DNA of 64,000 bases from Fibrobacterota bacterium (lineage in GTDB: Bacteria > Fibrobacterota > Fibrobacteria > UBA5070): assembly GCA_016715065.1 (NCBI GenBank), contig JADKBN010000013.1:1-64000 (forward strand). The letters run 5' to 3'. Positions 23,985 to 31,827 of the stretch are shown here, piece after piece. Positions within the stretch are counted from its first letter, which is position 1; the number at the start of each line of letters is the position of its first letter. The notes under the pieces are model-generated. The model did no database searches. It was not told the DNA's origin and worked only from the letters and a program-made list of their open reading frames with translations. A program made the translations under genes and the position numbers.

Positions 23985-24907
23985 TTCCTCCTGCGTCTCC
24001 GCCTGCCTTCCCATCCGGCATGCATAAGAAAATCAAGAGATTCGCCATGCGATGCCTGATCCTGATCGTTTTCTTTGTGCTCGCGGGTTTGGTGGCGGTC
24101 CTCGCCAATGTTCTGTTGTCAGATGCCGAGGCGATCCTCGACGTCCCCGACGCGATCCATGTGCGCATCACCAAGGAGGAGCTCCTGGTGAATGGACAGC
24201 ATCTGTCTCCGATCGTCAACGAATCCAGGAGCGAGAGCCTGGAATTTCCGGATAGCATCTGGGCGGGTCTCGTGCTGGGCAGTCTGATCGAAGCGATCGA
24301 GCATGATCCACGACGGATGGTCCTTTTCGAGGCTGATTCCTCCACTCCCAGCAGCCTTTACCTGGTGGCGTTGCAGACGATCCGTTCCACGGGGCGTCGG
24401 GACCTCGTTTTGCGGGTGGAGGGCCGGGATGATCTCCGTTTGACCCTCCTTGATCTGGAGTCTCCCGAGAATTTCGTGGACCTTTCCCGGATGATCGACT
24501 CCGTGTATGTGGTCCTGGCTTGGGATTCAGGTGGGGCCTTCTACGATCGGCCCGAGCAGCTTCCCGGCGTAGGAGAGCTTGGGCGCGAGGATATCCTGGA
24601 CAATGATTCCCTCGCGACGCGACTGGCTTCCCCGGCGAGAACACCCGTACGGCGATCCGCCGTGGTCAATGTCGAATTCCTGGCTCCCCGGTTCGGAGGT
24701 CTCCACGAGTTCCTCTCGCTCATGGACAAAGCCATCGCTTCGAGGCCGGAGGAGGATCGATTCCCGCTGGTCCTGAATGTCGAATTCTGGTTGACTGCCT
24801 CGGGCATCCCGATCTGCGGCGGATCCTGTGGGCATTCCCGGTGCGGGGAGCCATCGGGACCGGATTCCTCGATCGAACGAAGATCACGCAAATCCCAAAG
24901 GAACTGA
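23981..24907 (+). CDS. ExbD/TolR-like membrane protein, second of the tandem pair
   Basis: This protein has 308 residues from GTG 23981, overlapping the previous stop; ATG 24020 is also possible and lies closer to the membrane helix (CLILIVFFVLAGLVAVLA). The periplasmic part repeats the first paralogue's plan: IHVRITKEELLVNGQHLS, RMVLFEADSSTPSSLYLVAL and RSTGRRDLVLR. The Cys motif also recurs (CGGSCGHSRC, same C-x3-C-x4-C spacing). The two genes clearly arose by duplication. With no motor partner nearby, the pair may act as structural or sensory heterodimers. The next gene is a GT51-like protein on the same strand. Confidence 0.6.
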   Translation: MIPPASPPAFPSGMHKKIKRFAMRCLILIVFFVLAGLVAVLANVLLSDAEAILDVPDAIHVRITKEELLVNGQHLSPIVNESRSESLEFPDSIWAGLVLGSLIEAIEHDPRRMVLFEADSSTPSSLYLVALQTIRSTGRRDLVLRVEGRDDLRLTLLDLESPENFVDLSRMIDSVYVVLAWDSGGAFYDRPEQLPGVGELGREDILDNDSLATRLASPARTPVRRSAVVNVEFLAPRFGGLHEFLSLMDKAIASRPEEDRFPLVLNVEFWLTASGIPICGGSCGHSRCGEPSGPDSSIERRSRKSQRN

Positions 24908-24958
24908 GATGGTAACAGCTCGATTTCGCGTCCGGCAATCCCTTCCAGGGCACATGCC

Positions 24959-25681
24959 ATGACCTTTCCTCTCATCCTGCGCAAACCGCGCGTGCTGTTC
25001 GGGGCGGTTGCCGCGTTCCTTGTTGGGATGGTTCTGGCCTGGTTCGCCTTGACGGAAATCGTCTACCATGTTGCTGTGGCCGACATCGTCCCGCGCATCG
25101 CTCCGCCGCCCCAGCGCATCCTCCCGTTGAAGATCCGCCAGGTGGGGTGGGTATCCATCGGTGAGACCGGACCGATGCGGATGAGGTCTGCGTATCTGGG
25201 GTGGTTTCCGATGGCAATTCTTGGGTCGTTCTACTTCGATAAGCATCCGGGAAAGTCGTGGTTTGGCGCTGGATACCGAGCGGCTGATTTTGGGGAGCGC
25301 AATCATTTCACAGGGATCAAAGGTTTGGAAGATCGACTTCTGGCCATCCTCTGGATCACCCGTCACTGGACCGTGGATCAAGCAATTTCCGCGAATTTTG
25401 ATCGGAGTTTATATGGACGTGATCTGTTCCAACCGGATTCCGCGAGCAGGTTGTACTTCGGTAGGCCTTTGGATTCGCTCGATCTACCTCAGGCGGTCGC
25501 TTTGATCGCGCTGACACGCAGCTCCCATTTCGTTTTTAGAGGAGATTCTGCCAGATTCACGAGATCCTTTGCAAGTCTCCAAGACCGGGTGATCGAGAAT
25601 TTCCCGGAGCTCGCAACGGAGAAAGGGCCGATGCCAAGGTTTCTGGTGAACGCTTGCCCGGCGAGGTCCGACAGCCTTTGA
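24959..25681 (+). CDS. Membrane-anchored GT51-like (peptidoglycan transglycosylase-like) protein, divergent
   Basis: This protein has 240 residues. An N-terminal membrane helix (GAVAAFLVGMVLAWFAL) is followed by a region resembling the second half of a GT51 domain: AILGSFYFDKHPGKSWFGAG, GLEDRLLAILWI, AISANFDRSLYGRD, and ASRLYFGRPLDSLDLPQAVALIALTRSSHF. In GT51 this part holds the lipid-II-binding helices and the YFGK...L...QAA motif. The first catalytic motif (ExxxFxxH) and the GGST motif are not clear, so it may be inactive or assist a true transglycosylase. It lies 51 bp after the ExbD-like pair, suggesting a joint cell-envelope role. Confidence 0.45.
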   Translation: MTFPLILRKPRVLFGAVAAFLVGMVLAWFALTEIVYHVAVADIVPRIAPPPQRILPLKIRQVGWVSIGETGPMRMRSAYLGWFPMAILGSFYFDKHPGKSWFGAGYRAADFGERNHFTGIKGLEDRLLAILWITRHWTVDQAISANFDRSLYGRDLFQPDSASRLYFGRPLDSLDLPQAVALIALTRSSHFVFRGDSARFTRSFASLQDRVIENFPELATEKGPMPRFLVNACPARSDSL

Positions 25682-25820
25682 GAGAATTGCAGGTATCCGA
25701 ACGCGCGTAGAGAACGAATGTCCCATTTCCCGAGCGTAAAAATGGATGAATTCCGCGTTGATGCCCGACCCTATCCAAGGGCTGTTGGAAATCGCGCCAA
25801 TGTCCCCGGATTCCCTGTAT

Positions 25821-25850
25821 CGTAGGGACGCAAAATTTTGCGTCCCTACG
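25821..25850. repeat. Perfect 30-bp palindrome (dispersed-repeat type)
   Basis: cgtagggacgcaaaa is followed directly by its exact reverse complement, with no spacer. Palindromes of the form GTAGGGnCGC...GCGnCCCTAC occur as dispersed repeats in many unrelated bacterial genomes. It lies in the 250-bp convergent gap between the GT51-like gene and the kinase gene, so it may also serve as a bidirectional terminator. Confidence 0.7.
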
Positions 25851-25934
25851 GGATGATGGACCGGGGTCAATTGGCGCGAATTGATTTGGATCGCATGAAC
25901 GGAATCTGGCGTCGACCGTGTCGTTCAGGTTGCA

Positions 25935-26789
25935 TCACCCCCTGCGCCACCCCTCCAAAAATCTCTGGTAGTCCATCCAAGCCACGGGATACAACTCGCG
26001 CCATTCTGCCTCCACCGCCTCGGCCAGCGGCGCATGGCGTGCATCGGCGCGCAAGCGATCGCGCAGGATGCCGAAGTAGGTGTCCAGTGCGTCCGCTGTG
26101 CGTCGGCCCTCGGGGGCTTCGTCGAATACGCAATCAATCAGGTAGGCGAGATCGCGCATGCCGCATCCGCCGCCCACGTACTGGAAATCCACCATGGCCA
26201 CTTTGCCAGGTGCACCAAGGCAGAAATTGTCTGGCTTGGCGTCGCCGTGGATGATCGTGCGGAAGCGGGCCTTGCTCAATCGACGGTCGAGCTCGGGGGC
26301 GAGGGTGCGCAGGCGGCTGGGAGGCATGGCGGCGTATTCTTCGCGACGGGTGCCCAGATGCCAATAGGATCCTTCTTCCCACAAGCCATCCGGCGCGACG
26401 CCAAGGAACGCGGCGTGGAAGGTGGCCAACCAGGCGATGGCTCCGTGCAGGTCGTCGCCGCGGAGTCGGGAAGATCTCCTGGGAAATCCCGCCGCATCCA
26501 GATCTTCCAGTTCCAGGATCATTCCGTCAGATTTTGACTCCACTCCCAGGAAGCAGGGAATGCGGCAGCACATTGGGACTCGGGCAGCCCAATGTGCGTA
26601 CCAGTGCGATTCCTCCTGGTAGGAGCGCAATTTCCGGCGATGTGAGGCGTCCCCTTTGCCGGAATGCCAACGGATGTCCTTGACGATGATCGGACCATTG
26701 GGGGTGCGGCGTCTCACCAGACGGCCATAGCCGCCCCAAAGCGATTGGATGATCTCCTCTTTGTCAGAAGGCTCGAATGCCATTGGCAT
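25935..26789 (-). CDS. Aminoglycoside/choline-kinase-fold phosphotransferase
   Basis: This protein has 284 residues from ATG 26789 (ATG 26783 is also possible). An N-lobe with IIVKDIRWHSGKGDASHRRKL supplies the ATP-site Lys. In the C-lobe the catalytic loop TIIHGDAKPDNFCLG lies near residues 180-194 and the metal-binding segment MVDFQYVGGG near 200-209, as in APH-like kinases. The loop has HGDAKPDN rather than the HGDLHPGN common in choline and APH enzymes, resembling ecdysteroid- or fructosamine-type kinases. The substrate is unknown. It is transcribed away from an N-formylglutamate amidohydrolase gene across 135 bp, so a link to amino acid or sugar-amine salvage is possible. Confidence 0.8.
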   Translation of the reverse strand: MPMAFEPSDKEEIIQSLWGGYGRLVRRRTPNGPIIVKDIRWHSGKGDASHRRKLRSYQEESHWYAHWAARVPMCCRIPCFLGVESKSDGMILELEDLDAAGFPRRSSRLRGDDLHGAIAWLATFHAAFLGVAPDGLWEEGSYWHLGTRREEYAAMPPSRLRTLAPELDRRLSKARFRTIIHGDAKPDNFCLGAPGKVAMVDFQYVGGGCGMRDLAYLIDCVFDEAPEGRRTADALDTYFGILRDRLRADARHAPLAEAVEAEWRELYPVAWMDYQRFLEGWRRG

Positions 26790-26924
26790 GACAAAGTAGA
26801 CCCGGAACAAGTCGACGGATGGATGCGAATTCCTCGGCCGTCCAAACGTGTACCTTTCCTTCCAGAAGATGCGCGGCCGGTATTCCATCGGCGGCGACAC
26901 GATGGATGACGGAAAGGTCGAGCC

Positions 26925-27653
26925 ATGGACTGCTTCGTCATCACTTGCGAACATGGCGGCAATCGCATCCCGCCAGCATATCGTCGCTATTTCTCTTCTT
27001 TCAAATCGCTTTTGCAGACCCATCGCGGCTGGGATCCGGGCGCCCTGGAAATGGCGCGGCAGCTGGCGAAGGCGTTTGGTGCGCCCTGCGTGAGCTCCGA
27101 GGTCAGTCGGCTCGTGGTGGACCTCAACCGCTCCAACGGCCACCCGCGCCAATTCTTCGATGCCGTTCCCGTCGACCCCCCGAGCCTCAGGGCAGAAGTT
27201 GTCGCCAAACACTGGGCGCCCTACCGTTCCGAGGTGGAATCGTTGGTATCGGAGGTGGTGAAGCGGAAACATCGTGTGATCCACATCGCCTCGCACAGTT
27301 TCACGCCGGTACTGGATGGCCAGGTGCGCACCGCCGATGTGGGGCTGCTCTACGACCCCAGCCGGCCGGGCGAAGCGGCGCTTTGCGATCGATGGAAGGC
27401 GGCGTTGCGTTCGATGGACCCGGCTCTGCGCGTACGGCGGAACTACCCCTACCTGGGCAAGCACGACGGCCTGACCGCGCATCTGCGCAAACGATTCTCG
27501 CCTCGCTCCTACATCGGGATCGAGCTGGAAATCAACCACGACACGGTGTTCGGGCCTGTACCACGCTGGAAGGCGTTGCGCAGGACGATTATCGATTCAC
27601 TCCGAGCATCCACCGAACCTCAAAACAGCGTTATACGAAAGTACTCCCAATGA
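26925..27653 (+). CDS. N-formylglutamate amidohydrolase family protein
   Basis: This protein has 242 residues. It has FVITCEHGGNRIP near residues 4-16 (the conserved EHxGN metal-binding start), GWDPGALEMARQL with the conserved Asp, VVDLNRS near residues 64-70 with the conserved R, HIASHSFTPV, and a C-terminal YIGIELEINH. These are the family's metal and substrate residues. Classic members release formate and glutamate from N-formylglutamate in histidine breakdown; short stand-alone relatives such as this one often act on other N-acyl or peptide substrates. It overlaps the following transglutaminase-like gene by ATGA, so the two products probably work together. Confidence 0.85.
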   Translation: MDCFVITCEHGGNRIPPAYRRYFSSFKSLLQTHRGWDPGALEMARQLAKAFGAPCVSSEVSRLVVDLNRSNGHPRQFFDAVPVDPPSLRAEVVAKHWAPYRSEVESLVSEVVKRKHRVIHIASHSFTPVLDGQVRTADVGLLYDPSRPGEAALCDRWKAALRSMDPALRVRRNYPYLGKHDGLTAHLRKRFSPRSYIGIELEINHDTVFGPVPRWKALRRTIIDSLRASTEPQNSVIRKYSQ

Positions 27654-28459
27654 AGATTCGCCTCGGTTTCCAGATGCTCTACGAGTGCCCGCAGCCCACT
27701 CCCATGATTTTCAATCTGAACGTGCATTCCTCGCGCGTTTCCGATCTGGCCAGCCGCGACGATCTGACCTTCGATCCTCCGGTCCCCATGTCCGCCTACC
27801 GCGACCTGTTCGGAAACTGGTGCAGTCGCGTGGTTGCCCCTGCTGGACGTTTTCTTGTTTCCTCCGACGTGGTCATCCGCGATTCGGGACTACCCGATCC
27901 GGTGGTGCCCAACGCCGTCCAGGTGCCCGTGCAGGATCTTCCCGAAGAAGCGCTGGTGTTCCTGCTGGGCAGCCGCTACTGCGAAACCGACCAGTTGTCG
28001 GAAATCGCATGGAGCCTCTTCGGGAACGCGCCCATGGGCTGGGGTCGCGTGCAGGCGATCTGCGACTTCGTCCACAACCACATCGTGTTCGGCTACGAAA
28101 AGGCCCGCGTGACCCGCACCGCGCTGGAAGCCTTCAACGAGAAGGTGGGCGTGTGCCGCGACTACGCGCACCTGGCCGTGGCCTTCTGCCGTTGCATGAA
28201 CATCCCGGCCCGCTACTGCACCGGATACCTGGGCGACATGGGAACCCCGCCGCCCTACGCCCCGGGCGATTTCGCCGCGTGGTTCGAGGTCTACCTGAGC
28301 GGGCATTGGTACACCTTCGATCCGCGCAACAACACGCCGCGCATCGGACGGATTCTGATCGCGCGCGGTCGCGACGCCGCCGACGTGGCCATGTGCAGCT
28401 CGTTCGGGCAACACACGCTGGTGGGATTCAAGGTGATCACCGACGAGATCCTGGCGTAG
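27650..28459 (+). CDS. Transglutaminase-like cysteine peptidase-fold protein
   Basis: This protein has 269 residues starting at ATG 27650, inside the ATGA overlap. An N-terminal beta domain (FQMLYECPQPTPMIFNLNVH) leads to the transglutaminase core: KVGVCRDYAHLAVAFCRCM near residues 165-183 contains the nucleophile Cys, and WYTFDPRNNTPRIGR contains the Asp. At the usual His position (HAWFE) this protein has FAAWFE, so the catalytic His appears to be replaced by Ala. A long conserved tail (RIGRILIARGRDAADVAM) matches the common COG1305 subgroup that travels with amidohydrolases. Enzymes of this class cleave or ligate amide bonds; here activity is uncertain because of the substitution. Confidence 0.8.
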   Translation: MKIRLGFQMLYECPQPTPMIFNLNVHSSRVSDLASRDDLTFDPPVPMSAYRDLFGNWCSRVVAPAGRFLVSSDVVIRDSGLPDPVVPNAVQVPVQDLPEEALVFLLGSRYCETDQLSEIAWSLFGNAPMGWGRVQAICDFVHNHIVFGYEKARVTRTALEAFNEKVGVCRDYAHLAVAFCRCMNIPARYCTGYLGDMGTPPPYAPGDFAAWFEVYLSGHWYTFDPRNNTPRIGRILIARGRDAADVAMCSSFGQHTLVGFKVITDEILA

Positions 28460-28510
28460 CGGAAAGTGCCTTGTCGGGCATTTCCGGCGGGGCTTTGGAT
28501 TCCTGACGAC

Positions 28511-29605
28511 TTACGGCAAAAACGTCGGCTTGGCCAGGCTATGCTCGATGCGCGAGATGTGGAAGACGGTGGTCTGGTCGTAGCCGGAATTGGCCCAGCC
28601 CATGAGGTAGCCCGCCTGCCACTTGCGCAGGGAGTCTGCCCCTGCGGTGGGGCGGTTGAGGTCGGCGTCGCGGATGTCGTGGGCCTGGGTCCAGGTGGGC
28701 TCCCCTTGGCGACGGTACCACGAGCCGATCACGCCGTCCCTCTTGCCATTGGCAGACGAAAATTGTCCATGGAAGACCAGGTCGATCCATTTTCCCGCGT
28801 CCTGGGCGCGGATCAGCACCCCTCCGTTGGCTGGAGCTCCGGTGACGGTCAATCCTCCCACGGAATAGCCCACCGTGAGCAGCGACCCTTTCTCGCCGGA
28901 GGCCCAGTCCAGGTCCGTGCCCCACACGATGGTGGAGCCCGTGCCGCGCGCCGAGTATTCGTCGGCCCAGACGGCCAGCAGCTTGTTGTTGGCCGGCCAC
29001 TGCGAGCGGCCGAGGGCGGAGGCCTTCTTGCCGCGCGTGCGGTTGGTGACTTCGCCGTTCCAGACCTCGTTGTACATGGACTTGAGGGCGAACCGGAGGA
29101 ATATGCCCGCGGAATCCTGCTGGGAGATCGCCCCCCAGGATGCGTTGTCCGTGCCCACCACGGTATCGCCCAGCTGCCAACCATCGCGGGAGGCCAAGGG
29201 GATCTCCAGGCGGGTGTCGTGGCGGTGGTGGTAGTTGGCGGGGATGTGCCAGCGAAACGAGATCCAGAATTTGTCGCCATGCGGCATCCAGAAACGCATT
29301 TCCGACATGCCGTATTCGCCGGGCACCACGCCCGGATACCGGAAGGGCAGGGCCTTCTCGCCGGTGGCGGAGATGGTCTCCAGCTTCCAGCCGGGGTCGG
29401 CGAACGACCAGCCGTCGCGGGAGGCCAGGGAATCACCTTTGGAAAAGTCGTAGATCACCGCGCCTGGAGTCGCAGGCCATTGGGTGGGTTCCGCGGGAGC
29501 CGTGGAGGCCGAGCCGCTGTCGCCGCAGGAGACAAGGCAGGCGGAGAGGGCGGTTAAGACCAAGCGGGGACTCTTTTGGGAACGGCACGGAGGATGGCTG
29601 GGCAT
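28511..29605 (-). CDS. Secreted lipoprotein with jelly-roll polysaccharide lyase-like domain
   Basis: This protein has 364 residues from ATG 29605. A lipoprotein signal ends LVLTALSACLVSCGDSG (lipobox LVSC, Cys near residue 27). The mature part is a beta-sandwich-rich domain: MSEMRFWMPHGDKFWISFRW, NYHHRHDTRLEIP, WADEYSARGTGSTIVWG, WIDLVFHGQFSSANG, then DGVIGSWYRRQGEPTW. This order resembles concanavalin-like polysaccharide lyase or carbohydrate-binding proteins with an RxE-type strand, but I cannot assign a family. A related lipoprotein is at 51857-52951. It sits beside the GH8 enzyme, convergent with the transglutaminase gene. Confidence 0.6.
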   Translation of the reverse strand: MPSHPPCRSQKSPRLVLTALSACLVSCGDSGSASTAPAEPTQWPATPGAVIYDFSKGDSLASRDGWSFADPGWKLETISATGEKALPFRYPGVVPGEYGMSEMRFWMPHGDKFWISFRWHIPANYHHRHDTRLEIPLASRDGWQLGDTVVGTDNASWGAISQQDSAGIFLRFALKSMYNEVWNGEVTNRTRGKKASALGRSQWPANNKLLAVWADEYSARGTGSTIVWGTDLDWASGEKGSLLTVGYSVGGLTVTGAPANGGVLIRAQDAGKWIDLVFHGQFSSANGKRDGVIGSWYRRQGEPTWTQAHDIRDADLNRPTAGADSLRKWQAGYLMGWANSGYDQTTVFHISRIEHSLAKPTFLP

Positions 29606-29628
29606 GGCGAAAGTCTAGCATGCCCAAC

Positions 29629-29668
29629 AAAAAAAGGCCGCCTCTCCGCAGTGGAGAAGGCGGCCTTC
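29629..29668 (-). terminator. Hairpin terminator of the GH8 gene
   Basis: aaggccgcctctcc pairs with ggagaaggcggcctt across a 4-base loop with one bulge. On the reverse strand it is followed by a run of seven T, the classical intrinsic terminator form. It lies 22 bp after the stop of the GH8 gene, between that gene and the lipoprotein gene. Confidence 0.8.
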
Positions 29669-29689
29669 GATTCAAACGCGTCTACCGAA

Positions 29690-31705
29690 TCAGGGAGCGG
29701 TGACGATGCTGCGCGAGCGGGCCGATTCCACGATCCACAGGCCGCGCGAAGGCAGGGTCAGACGGGCCTTGCCGCCGACGACGGGCGAGGTGAACGACAC
29801 GCGACCCTTGGCGTCGAGCAGTCGCACGGTGGAGCCTTCCAGGCCCGACAGCGAAAGCTCGCGGCCACGCAGCAGGCTGCGCGGGGCGGAGACGGCCGGC
29901 TTGGATTCCACGCCGGTTTGCAGGATCATGCCGGGCGATCCCCATGCCTTGAAGTTGCCGGTGACGTGCAACAGGGCCAGCATGTACACCATGCCGTTGT
30001 AGTAGCGGTACTGGCCGGAGGGGGTGGGCTGGTCGAACGCCGCGCGCACGAAGGCCCAGTTGGCCGTGTCGCGAGAAGCCAGCACGGCCGCCGCGTTGGA
30101 TCCGACCTGGCTTTCGCCCGGAGTCCATCCGGAGGGCGCGCAGGGCAGACCCGTCAGCGAGTAGACCTGGTTGTACTTCAGGGTGGCGCCGCCTTGGGCG
30201 CGCAGGAACGAAAGGAACTTGTCGGATACCGTATGCGTGTTGGTGTCGGTCTGGAACCAGTTCCACCAGGCGCCGATGTTCATGGGTGTGCGGTGGGCGT
30301 CGGCGCCGTAGGTGGTGTCGTAGCGGAAGGCGCGCTGCGCGTTGTCGCCGGAATCCGTCACTTGCGCGTTGGGGTAGATCGCGGCCGAGCCATCGAAGTT
30401 CGCGTAGTTGGGCATGATGCCGTACGGAGACTTGTTGGAGGCGCGAAGGAAGAAAGCGACGGAGGTGTCGGCCATCGCGTTCCACAGCGCGTTGTTGTGG
30501 CTGGCGAAGGCGCCCCAAAGCTTGTAGAAGGCGGGCAGGTGGTAGGAAGGGTCCGTGAAGGGATTGTTGCCGGCCGGCGAGAACACGATCTGCTTGGAAG
30601 CGGGATCCACGAGCGGACCCAGTGTGGTGCGAGCGGTGACCATGTAGGTCAGGATGCTGTCGGCCTGCTGCTTGTAGTTTTGCATGTCGCCGTCGGTGGC
30701 GCTGCTGCCCCAGCGTTTGTCGGCCAGGTACAGGGAAGTCACGAAGTATTCCTCGCCGTCTGGTGCCGGATTCACGTCCTCGGGGGTGAATGGCGACTTG
30801 GAGGCGACCTTCCAGGCGAAGTACCCTTTGTTGTCGCCGGATTTCTGCTGCATGTGGAGCTTGGCGAACTTCCAGAGCTTGTCGAAGACGTCCTTGCGGT
30901 TCATCTGCACGGCGATGGTCATGCCGTAGCTCTGGCCTTCGGTGAGCACGTAGTTGGTGGCATCGATGAACGCCTTGGTGGTGTCGCCGGGAACGATCCG
31001 GTACAGACGCTGCGTGGCGCTGTCACCAAAGAACAACTGGTTGAATGTGCTGGCGACCTTTTCGTCCGACTTGGCCTGCGAGTAGCCGTATTCGGTGAAG
31101 AGGTTGCGGTAGATTCCGGTTTCCCATGCGGGCTTGGCGGCGAACGCGATGGTGGCGGGTCCCTTGGATGGGCCGATGTCTTCCAGCACGAAATCGTCGA
31201 AGTCGAAGGTGCCGGTGTCGGTTCCCAGCGAGACCTGCATGACCAGCGGAGTGGTGACGGCGTCACCGGTGGAGGCCTGGGCCTGGCCCTGGGTCCAGCC
31301 GCTGGAGACGGTCAGATTCTGGTAGGAGGTGGATTCCAGCTTGACCTGGAACGCGCCGTAATAGGTCTTGACGATGGAAGACTTCACCCAGTAGGTGAGC
31401 TTGTAGGAGCGGTTGGGCGAAAGCACGACGTTGTCGGAGGGGACCTTCAACTGGATGTACCAGTTGTTCGAGGAGCCTTGCGCGGCGGTGACCTGCACGC
31501 GGGCGCCGAACGAGCCGGTATGCGCGGCGGCGGCGGAGTGCATGGAGGCGGTGGCGGCGCCTGCGGCGGCGGTATTGTTGATGGCCAATGCCCAGCCCGT
31601 GGTGTCGGACTCGAAATTGCCGTTGGGGATGAGGTTCTGTGCCTGGGAAGGTGCGGCGGCGAGGCAGCAGATTCCGACAGCCAAGGCCTTGAGGCGATGC
31701 TTCAT
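29690..31705 (-). CDS. Secreted GH8 glycoside hydrolase with N-terminal CBM4/9-like module
   Basis: This protein has 671 residues. The ATG at 31705 is preceded by a clear ribosome site (cggagaa), so upstream open sequence is not part of it. A signal peptide (ALAVGICCLAAAPSQAQ) is followed by a CBM4/9-type beta-sandwich (NLIPNGNFESDTTGWALAIN to DFDDFVLED, about 24-180). The GH8 catalytic domain (about 195-580) has the general acid in TEGQSYGMTIAVQM near residue 254, and EEYFVTSLYLADKRWG. A C-terminal tail (VRLLDAKGRVSFTSP to GLWIVE) resembles a type IX secretion sorting domain. GH8 enzymes cut beta-1,4-glucan or xylan; the APDGEEYF motif is common in the xylan-active group, so xylan is a good candidate substrate. 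Confidence 0.85.
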   Translation of the reverse strand: MKHRLKALAVGICCLAAAPSQAQNLIPNGNFESDTTGWALAINNTAAAGAATASMHSAAAAHTGSFGARVQVTAAQGSSNNWYIQLKVPSDNVVLSPNRSYKLTYWVKSSIVKTYYGAFQVKLESTSYQNLTVSSGWTQGQAQASTGDAVTTPLVMQVSLGTDTGTFDFDDFVLEDIGPSKGPATIAFAAKPAWETGIYRNLFTEYGYSQAKSDEKVASTFNQLFFGDSATQRLYRIVPGDTTKAFIDATNYVLTEGQSYGMTIAVQMNRKDVFDKLWKFAKLHMQQKSGDNKGYFAWKVASKSPFTPEDVNPAPDGEEYFVTSLYLADKRWGSSATDGDMQNYKQQADSILTYMVTARTTLGPLVDPASKQIVFSPAGNNPFTDPSYHLPAFYKLWGAFASHNNALWNAMADTSVAFFLRASNKSPYGIMPNYANFDGSAAIYPNAQVTDSGDNAQRAFRYDTTYGADAHRTPMNIGAWWNWFQTDTNTHTVSDKFLSFLRAQGGATLKYNQVYSLTGLPCAPSGWTPGESQVGSNAAAVLASRDTANWAFVRAAFDQPTPSGQYRYYNGMVYMLALLHVTGNFKAWGSPGMILQTGVESKPAVSAPRSLLRGRELSLSGLEGSTVRLLDAKGRVSFTSPVVGGKARLTLPSRGLWIVESARSRSIVTAP

Positions 31706-31798
31706 GGTGAATTCTCCGAGGTTTTGTAGAAACAACAACGCCCAAAATAACCTTTGGAGCATGCGGTTTGGGAAGTCCCGGAAAAATGGCTGGTGCCA

Positions 31799-31816
31799 GG
31801 GGAGGCTGGCCTCCCC
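31799..31816 (-). terminator. Possible terminator of the giant fibro-slime gene
   Basis: ggggaggc and gcctcccc form a perfect 8-bp stem with a 2-base loop, 11 bp after the stop codon. A T-rich stretch (cattttt) follows about 13 bases later on the transcribed strand, so it may act as a weak intrinsic terminator. The tiny loop makes the call uncertain. Confidence 0.45.
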
Positions 31817-31827
31817 AAGGAAAACGG

